Shown here in pieces: positions 59,763 through 64,000 of a stretch of 64,000 nt of DNA. Made by a program: the position numbers and the translations under genes. Numbering within the stretch: position 1 is the first letter of the stretch; every line of letters starts with the position of its first letter. The notes beneath the pieces were generated by a model, which saw only the letters and a list, made by a program, of their open reading frames with translations, was not told the origin of the DNA and made no database searches. The DNA is taken from contig CAZKXX010000003.1 in NCBI GenBank assembly GCA_964556705.1, positions 1 to 64,000 of the forward strand, read 5' to 3'. Origin of the DNA: CAZKXX01 sp964556705 (GTDB lineage: Bacteria; Acidobacteriota; Terriglobia; UBA7540).

Positions 59763-60509
59763 ATGACAAAGAAATTGCCCCGGAAACGGACGCACTCTGA
59801 TGTGGAGACTACGGTTCTGGCCAAGAGTGCCCGCCGATGTGCGCTCTGTTTCCACCTCAGCGGGGACCTCACTGAAAAGTTGGGACAGATCGCCCACTTG
59901 GACGGCAACCGGACTAACGCAGCGGAAGACAACCTCTCCTTCATGTGTCTCGATCACCACAGCCTTTTCGATTCGAAGACCAAGCAGCACAAGAATTACA
60001 CACTCCGCGAAGTGAAATCGGCACGCGCCAAGCTGTACAGGCTCGTGGCTGAAGGAAAGCATCTGAGCCCCGCCGCCACGCAACCGCACTTGCGGGCAGA
60101 GGCTGACAAGAAAACGCTACGCGAATTTCTGGAAATCGTGCCGAGCAATGGGTCAATCAAGTTTCTCAGGACGCGCAATTTTGCCGGTTTCTCATTTGAC
60201 TGGAACTGCCTGAGGGACATTGAAGTCTTCGTGCATGAACGTGAGGGGCCTGACCACGAATTCCTCGACCTGGAACTGGAGAGGGCCCGGCAGAAATTCA
60301 GAATGAGTTGTCAGACTCTTCTGATTGTTCTCGCGAAGTATACAATTCCCACCAGCAAGGAAGACCGTCAGACTGTCCCGCCTGAGTGGGAGCTTGACGC
60401 CCCAGAGAGGTTTCATAGGGTGGTAGATGAAATCCACACCGCGACCGATGCCGTTTGTAATACCTATGATTGCCTCGTAAGGCTCGCGCGGAAGAAATTG
60501 GCAGTTTGA
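59763..60509 (+). CDS. HNH-type zinc protein with unknown C-terminal domain
   Basis: 248 aa. N-terminal zinc/HNH-like region: RRCALCF (Cys pair), QIAHLDGNRTNAAEDNLSFMCLDHHSLFD with His and Asn in the order of the HNH finger and a second Cys-x-x-His. This suggests nicking or nuclease action on DNA. The rest (about 110-248) is helical, with no known family, and could be a sensor or specificity part. It follows the three-Cys gene after a 123-nt gap. The ATG has no clear ribosome site. Function inferred from motifs only. Confidence 0.65.
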   Translation: MTKKLPRKRTHSDVETTVLAKSARRCALCFHLSGDLTEKLGQIAHLDGNRTNAAEDNLSFMCLDHHSLFDSKTKQHKNYTLREVKSARAKLYRLVAEGKHLSPAATQPHLRAEADKKTLREFLEIVPSNGSIKFLRTRNFAGFSFDWNCLRDIEVFVHEREGPDHEFLDLELERARQKFRMSCQTLLIVLAKYTIPTSKEDRQTVPPEWELDAPERFHRVVDEIHTATDAVCNTYDCLVRLARKKLAV

Positions 60510-60713
60510 TTTCGTAGTCGTGTTTAGGAACACGCTGAACGTAAGCTTTTCGTCTGGCATCGAGTTCTTCGCGAACTCAGGTCGGCAATTCACCTCCTTG
60601 CGAGATCGCTTCAGCTACTTTGTGCCCGGCTTAAGGGGCGATGACTGGAGCACGTTTTTATACCCGTGCTTGGCCGCGCCTGTACGCAGTCAACAAGCTT
60701 CCGGCCGATAGAA

Positions 60714-60817
60714 CTAGATTGTGAACTTAATCCCCAACCTTGCTTCCGCTTCCTCGGTGGGGACCATTTCGATGGCATCTCGGGGGCAGCCGTCGAGGAA
60801 GGGTTGGTCGTCCGGCG
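60714..60817 (-). pseudogene. Diverged C-terminal fragment of a ferredoxin gene
   Basis: On the minus strand this stretch reads about 32 codons ending FLDGCPRDAIEMVPTEEAE and ARLGIKFTI then TAG. It aligns closely with the C-terminus of the intact ferredoxin 30 bp away (FLDGCPWDAIEMIPTEEVE and SRLGIKFEL). It lacks the cluster-binding front part and any start. Nucleotide changes at many third positions show that it is not a recent copy of its neighbour, so it probably came with foreign DNA. The 60510-60713 stretch before it holds no recognised gene. Confidence 0.7.
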
Positions 60818-60827
60818 GCGTTGGGAT

Positions 60828-60853
60828 GGCGATGTAAAATCGCCGCTACAGCT
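60828..60853 (-). repeat. Dispersed hairpin repeat at the right edge of the islet
   Basis: On the minus strand AGCTGTAGC leads into GGCGAT/ATCGCC with a 5-nt loop, the same design as at 20351. It faces opposite to the copy at 57909. The ferredoxin stop codon lies in it. Confidence 0.55.
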
Positions 60854-61211
60854 CGAACTTGATGCCGAGGCGGGACTCGACTTCTTCGGTGGGGATCATT
60901 TCGATGGCGTCCCAGGGGCAGCCGTCGAGGAAGGCGCCGTCGGGGCCTTTCGAGGTACACTTCTTGCACCCGATGCAGAGGACGGGGTCCACTTCGATGC
61001 GGCCGAAGGGCGGGTGGTCCTCGTCGGGGACCCAGTACATGCAATCCTCGACGGGGCAGTAAGGGACGCAGGCGGGCGAGCCGGCGCAGCCCGTGCAGCA
61101 TTCGGTGATGACGGCGAGCTCTTTGGGCTTCTTTTTGCGCGGGGTCGAAATCCCTTTCGACTTCGGCTCCGCTTTCACCACTTCGCCGACCGGGATATAG
61201 TATTCGGTCAT
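60846..61211 (-). CDS. Two-cluster 4Fe-4S ferredoxin
   Basis: 121 aa. A first Cys group CCTGCAGSPACVPYC with a further Cys (VEDC) and a second CIGCKKCTSKGPDGAFLDGCP give sites for two iron-sulfur clusters; the first group has an insert (GSPAC) compared with plain bacterial ferredoxin. The leader carries KAEPKSKGISTPRKKKPKE. The start at 61211 (MTEYYIPVGE) has GGAG upstream; the longer frame is non-coding. Electron carrier in the cytoplasm; the partner is not nearby. Its last codons and the fragment next to it show a break point of transferred DNA. Confidence 0.88.
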   Translation of the reverse strand: MTEYYIPVGEVVKAEPKSKGISTPRKKKPKELAVITECCTGCAGSPACVPYCPVEDCMYWVPDEDHPPFGRIEVDPVLCIGCKKCTSKGPDGAFLDGCPWDAIEMIPTEEVESRLGIKFEL

Positions 61212-61352
61212 CCGTGCGCTCCGGGCTCGGAAAGGTTTCCGCGCCCATTGTCCCTGAAGGAGCGCGGGGATGTCAACACGGAGGGCGAGCCTGCGTGCAG
61301 AGTGAGGACGTCGGCCCAGGGTTTTATCAGGGTGCCGAAAGATCGATGACGC

Positions 61353-61500
61353 TGTCATCCTGAGGGGCCCCGACTCGCGCACAGCGGGATCGGGACGACG
61401 AAGGACCTCTGCATTTTGGTAATGTCGCGAAGGCAGGAATTCTTCGCGGAGTTTAGCCTGAGCGAAATGCAGAGATCCTTCGCTTCGCTCAGGATGACAA
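61353..61500. repeat. Inverted copies of an intergenic TGTCATCCTGAG repeat
   Basis: TGTCATCCTGAG (61353-61364) with GAAGGACCTCTGCAT (61401-61415), and in the other orientation ATGCAGAGATCCTTCGCTTCGC plus TCAGGATGACA (ends near 61500). Two further AGAATGACA or AGAGTGACA ends follow near 61515-61545. This repeat type is widespread in intergenic DNA of several phyla. It occupies most of the gap 61212-61573, which has no gene. Confidence 0.65.
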
Positions 61501-61573
61501 ACGAAGGGCTTAGAGTGACAGTCGGCGAAGAGCTCAGAATGACAACGTCCGATACGACTCGAGGTGACTGCGC

Positions 61574-61999
61574 ATGACGGCCTGGTTGCTGGTGTTTCAT
61601 CTCGTCGGCATGGTGTTCTGGATGGGCGGACTGCTGATCGTCACGAACCTGCTCTCCGCGCACACGCAGGAGACTTCCGAGGACGGCGGCCGCGTGCTGG
61701 GCCGCATGGAGATGAAGCTCCTGAAAGGACTGGCTTTGCCCGGCGGCGCGATCGTGCTCGTGACCGGACTTTTTTTGATCTTCACGAATCGCCAGTATTA
61801 CTTCCACGCCGACTGGCTGTGGGCCAAGCTGTTTCTGGTGGCGATGCTCGCCGGGCTGCATGCGATCGTTCACCTGCGGACGAAGTCGCTGGTGGCGGGC
61901 GAGGCGCGGCTGCGGCGGAGCGAGTGCGTCGCCTATCACAGCGTGATTGCGCTGCTGTTTCTGGGTATTCTGATTCTGGTGCTGGTGAAGCCGATTTGA
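61574..61999 (+). CDS. HemJ/CopD-like four-helix membrane protein
   Basis: 141 aa, four membrane helices. His and Trp of the first helix (LVFHLVGMVFWMGGLLIVTNLL) and YYFHADWLWAKLFLVAMLAGLHAIV match the HemJ/CopD type, in which His residues may bind heme. HemJ oxidises protoporphyrinogen; CopD-like proteins import copper. The size and the H-x3-G-x3-W-x-G pattern favour HemJ. Heme A genes lie 37 kb away and add no support. Start with no strong ribosome site (GAGGTGAC 10 nt up). Confidence 0.65.
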   Translation: MTAWLLVFHLVGMVFWMGGLLIVTNLLSAHTQETSEDGGRVLGRMEMKLLKGLALPGGAIVLVTGLFLIFTNRQYYFHADWLWAKLFLVAMLAGLHAIVHLRTKSLVAGEARLRRSECVAYHSVIALLFLGILILVLVKPI

Positions 62000-62019
62000 A
62001 TTGCGGTGTATCGAGCGGT

Positions 62020-62060
62020 ACGGGCTTCCCAGCCCGTGCGGCACGGCCAAGAGGGCCGTG
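62020..62060. repeat. Pair of small hairpins after the HemJ-like gene
   Basis: ACGGGCT/AGCCCGT (62020-62037) and CACGGCC/GGCCGTG (62042-62060). The second matches the hairpin at 24472. They lie between two plus-strand genes and may end the first transcript. Confidence 0.5.
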
Positions 62061-62168
62061 GTACGCCCCAAACGAAATCGCACGCGCCTGCTTCTGTTGC
62101 CTGGGGCAGGGGGACGCAGCAAGACACGACTGGGATGGCCGTGTTACCTCACTCGAAGGAGCGAACAC

Positions 62169-62411
62169 TTGGCGGGAACGAAAATCACGGTGAATCGGAA
62201 CGGGTCGTTGCGAGTGGAAGGCGATTTTGAAATCTGCGATCTGAACGGGAAAGCGTTCGGCCTGGGCGGGCGGACGGTGATCAGTTTGTGCCGCTGCGGG
62301 CACTCAGAGAACAAGCCGTTCTGCGACGGCAGCCACAAGAAGGTGGGATTCCAGTCGGAAGTTGAGGCGCGTGATTTGCCGCCGCCCGCGCCCAAGCCGC
62401 CCGCGGCGTAG
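62169..62411 (+). CDS. CDGSH iron-sulfur protein
   Basis: 80 aa. CRCGHSENKPFCDGSH is the CDGSH motif with three Cys and one His for a 2Fe-2S cluster. The front part (ITVNRNGSLRVEGDFEICDLNGKAF) is the usual beta lead of the bacterial type. A short Pro-rich tail ends it. The TTG start at 62169 has AAGGAG 7 nt upstream; the earlier frame is intergenic. Redox or cluster-transfer protein. The exported rhodanese starts 31 nt later, so co-expression is likely. Confidence 0.85.
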   Translation: MAGTKITVNRNGSLRVEGDFEICDLNGKAFGLGGRTVISLCRCGHSENKPFCDGSHKKVGFQSEVEARDLPPPAPKPPAA

Positions 62412-62442
62412 CCTGGGCAGCGTGAGGCGCACGGGAGGGAAC

Positions 62443-63336
62443 ATGGCTCGAACGAAACGACGGTCAGCGGGAATCGTCCTGGGTGTGCTGCTCGCCTTCG
62501 TGGCGCCCGCGCGGGCGGAGAAGTACGCCAACGCGGGGCTGCTGATCGAAACCGACGAACTGGCGCGCGTGCTCAACAATCCGAAAGTGCGCGTGCTCGA
62601 CGCGCGGCCGCCGCACGAATATCAGCAGGAGCATTTGCCGGGCGCGGTGAACTTGCCCGCGGCGGCGACGGACGACCTGGCGGCGAACCAGCAAGGTCTT
62701 CCGCTGCCGCTCGAACACGCCGCCGAACTTTTCCGGGAGGCCGGGATCAACCACGATTCCCGCGTCATCGTCTATGACGACCACGGGAACCGCTACGCGG
62801 CGCGGGTGTTCTACGTGCTGGAATTCTTCGGGCACTCGCAGGTTCGTGTCCTGAACGGCGGAATCGGGAAGTGGAAGGGCGAGGGCCGCGCGCTGACGAA
62901 CAACACTCCGACCGTTGCGGCCGGAAACTTCCAGCTTCGACCGAACCTCAACCGGATCGCCACTTCGGATTGGATTCGCGCTCAACTGAAGAATCCGAAA
63001 GTGAAATTTCTTGACGCGCGCTCGGCGGCGGAGTACGGCGGCGGGAAGTCGGACACACCCGGCGGCGGACACATCCCCGGCGCGGCGCATCTGGAATGGA
63101 CCGAAGTGCTGGCCTCGGGTGAAGTGAAAACGTTTCTCGGCGCGGGAGAGCTCGAAAAGCTGCTCGCCGAAGCGGGCGTGCGGCGCGGGCAGGAAGCGGT
63201 GGTTTACTGCGAGCGCGGAATGCGCGCGGCGAACCTCTACTTCGTGCTGCGCCTGCTGGGCTTCGAACGACTGCGGATGTACGACGCGTCGTGGGCCGAG
63301 TGGGGCCGGAATCGTGAATTGCCCGTCGAGCCGTAG
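62443..63336 (+). CDS. Exported two-domain sulfurtransferase (rhodanese)
   Basis: 297 aa. A signal peptide (about 1-24, ending APARAEK) precedes two rhodanese domains: the inactive one (LDARPPHEYQQEHLPGAV, about 40-145) and the catalytic one (LDARSAAEYGGGKSD, ending VVYCERGMRAANLYF with Cys254-like active site). It uses thiosulfate or 3-mercaptopyruvate as sulfur donor in the periplasm. GGGAGGG precedes the ATG. It follows the CDGSH gene and may handle sulfur for cluster repair. Confidence 0.88.
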   Translation: MARTKRRSAGIVLGVLLAFVAPARAEKYANAGLLIETDELARVLNNPKVRVLDARPPHEYQQEHLPGAVNLPAAATDDLAANQQGLPLPLEHAAELFREAGINHDSRVIVYDDHGNRYAARVFYVLEFFGHSQVRVLNGGIGKWKGEGRALTNNTPTVAAGNFQLRPNLNRIATSDWIRAQLKNPKVKFLDARSAAEYGGGKSDTPGGGHIPGAAHLEWTEVLASGEVKTFLGAGELEKLLAEAGVRRGQEAVVYCERGMRAANLYFVLRLLGFERLRMYDASWAEWGRNRELPVEP

Positions 63337-63449
63337 CTCCGGCCCCGCCCGCTGCCTCGCTTGGCAATTCCTGTCCGCTCCTCGTTGCAGGATTCTCACT
63401 CGGTCAAAAGCGCCAAGCCTGAACGAGCGGTTGAGCGCACCTTTTCCAA

Positions 63450-63479
63450 TTGACATCAAACGATTCTCGATGCTAAATC
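63450..63479 (+). promoter_or_regulatory. Promoter before the partial SBBP-type gene
   Basis: TTGACA (63450-63455) and TAAATC (63474-63479) are 18 nt apart with TGC before the -10 (extended). A small hairpin CTCGAT/ATCGAG spans the -10. The ATG is 54 nt further on. Confidence 0.45.
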
Positions 63480-63533
63480 GAGAGCCCAAGACCTTGTGGC
63501 AGAGATCTTGCCGGTTCCCATCGGAGGGCTTCA

Positions 63534-64000
63534 TGCAATCGCGGCGACGCGCGCTCGCGCCCACGTCCCTTTCTGTCTTCAGCCTCGCGTTCCTCACCGC
63601 AATTCTGGCGGCGACGGGCCTCGCGGCCAAAGCCGGTGAACGGACTTCATCCCCGCGCCCGGCCGAGCCGGCCACCCCGAGCCGCGCCGCGCTGCGACTC
63701 GCCGGGAACATGTCCGCGCTGCCCTTGAGCTTCGAGCCGAATCGCGGGCAAACGGACGCGCAGGTGAAATTTCTGGCGCGCGGGCGCGGTTACACCGTGT
63801 ATCTGACCGCGGAAGGGGCCGTCGTGACGCTCCGCGCGGGCCGCGGCGAAAGCGGAGGTCCGAAACGGGCAGATTCGCCACCCGCCGACTCCCAATCCCC
63901 AATCTCGGAGTTTGTCCGTCTGCGGCTGCTCGGCGCAAATCCCGAGGCGAAGGTCCACGGTGAGGACCTGCTTCCCGGGAAAGTGAATTACTTCCGCGGC
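63534..64000 (+). CDS. Partial exported SBBP-type (DUF7948) protein
   Basis: The first 155 codons of a gene that runs out of the window. Signal peptide (about 1-35, ending LAAKAGE), a Pro/Ser/Thr-rich linker, then ALPLSFEPNRGQTDAQVKFLARGRGYTVYLTAEGAVV and LLPGKVNYFRG, the front domain of large SBBP beta-propeller proteins common in Acidobacteriota. Usually over 1000 residues and on the surface. GGAGGG lies 6 nt before the ATG. The C-terminus is not visible here. Confidence 0.8.

Larger units (their letters stand above)
57925..60827. other. AT-richer genomic islet with TcmP, three-Cys protein and HNH-type protein
   Basis: Compared with its surroundings this 2.9-kb stretch has lower GC (visibly near 50% in places) and less GC-rich third codon positions. 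It holds three genes on the plus strand and is bounded by two copies of the same dispersed repeat in opposite orientation, and on the right by a fragment of a ferredoxin gene. These are signs of recent transfer. No integrase or transposase is seen. Confidence 0.6.

Noticed and set aside
60727..61248. A 173-codon minus-strand frame across the ferredoxin
   Set aside because: It is out of frame with the Cys motifs of the ferredoxin and covers the repeat and the gene fragment; no domain.
61353..61500. Inverted repeats considered as an insertion sequence end
   Set aside because: No transposase or target duplication; the sequence matches the widespread TGTCATCCTGAG intergenic repeat type.

Overview
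The window is about 62-63% GC and reads as chromosome of an Acidobacteriota-like bacterium. That assignment is inferred from several things together: the start of an SBBP/DUF7948-type exported protein at the right edge, a Tad pilus locus with a multi-TadE module, a quinol reductase built from Rieske, split cytochrome b and a giant multiheme cytochrome, and dense short palindromic repeats between genes. No rRNA, tRNA, CRISPR array or complete transposon was seen.

Layout. 0.1-3.3 kb: an NTT-type nucleotide transporter fused to HEAT repeats and a cyclic-nucleotide-binding domain. 3.4-9.5 kb: a TetR-controlled exporter operon (membrane fusion protein, two ABC ATPases, two ABC-2 permeases) resembling E. 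coli cecR-ybhGFSR but with the double ATPase split into two genes; matching 20-bp operators lie in front of the regulator and in front of the exporter. 9.8-24.5 kb: an electron-transport block with a divergent tetraheme cytochrome, Rieske protein, b6-type cytochrome b, subunit IV, a 1060-aa octaheme cytochrome, a cupredoxin-like lipoprotein, an aa3-type oxidase (subunits II, I, two III-like, IV), and heme A synthase and heme O synthase. Electrons would run from quinol through the Rieske/cytochrome b module to the multiheme or copper carrier and on to CuA of the oxidase. 24.5-29.7 kb: small membrane proteins, a methyltransferase, a DUF420 protein and conserved unknowns.

29.8-38.3 kb (minus strand): a near-complete Tad/Flp pilus operon (flp, cpaA, cpaB, cpaC, cpaE, cpaF, tadB, tadC, a 32-aa membrane peptide, DUF192). 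38.4-46.1 kb: three or four GT-C-like membrane proteins and an FkbM methyltransferase, possibly a surface glycosylation set. 46.1-47.5 kb: a sigma54 activator whose receiver domain has lost all three key residues. Divergent from it, a sigma54-type promoter precedes two TadE-like genes and TadG; a second sigma54-type site precedes flp, so one regulator may join the split pilus locus. 51-57.9 kb: a TonB-like protein with a long Gly/Ser tract, a STAS protein, a PilZ protein, an MBL hydrolase, an exported repeat protein and a HEAT/barrel-sandwich protein.

57.9-60.8 kb: an AT-richer islet with TcmP (three-Cys-motif partner), a Gp37/Gp68 (DUF5131) three-Cys protein and an HNH-type zinc protein. It lies between two copies of a dispersed repeat and beside a diverged C-terminal fragment of the neighbouring ferredoxin gene. 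This is the best candidate for an undescribed mobile or defence-like system. 60.8-64 kb: ferredoxin, HemJ/CopD-like membrane protein, CDGSH protein, exported two-domain rhodanese, and the partial SBBP-type protein.
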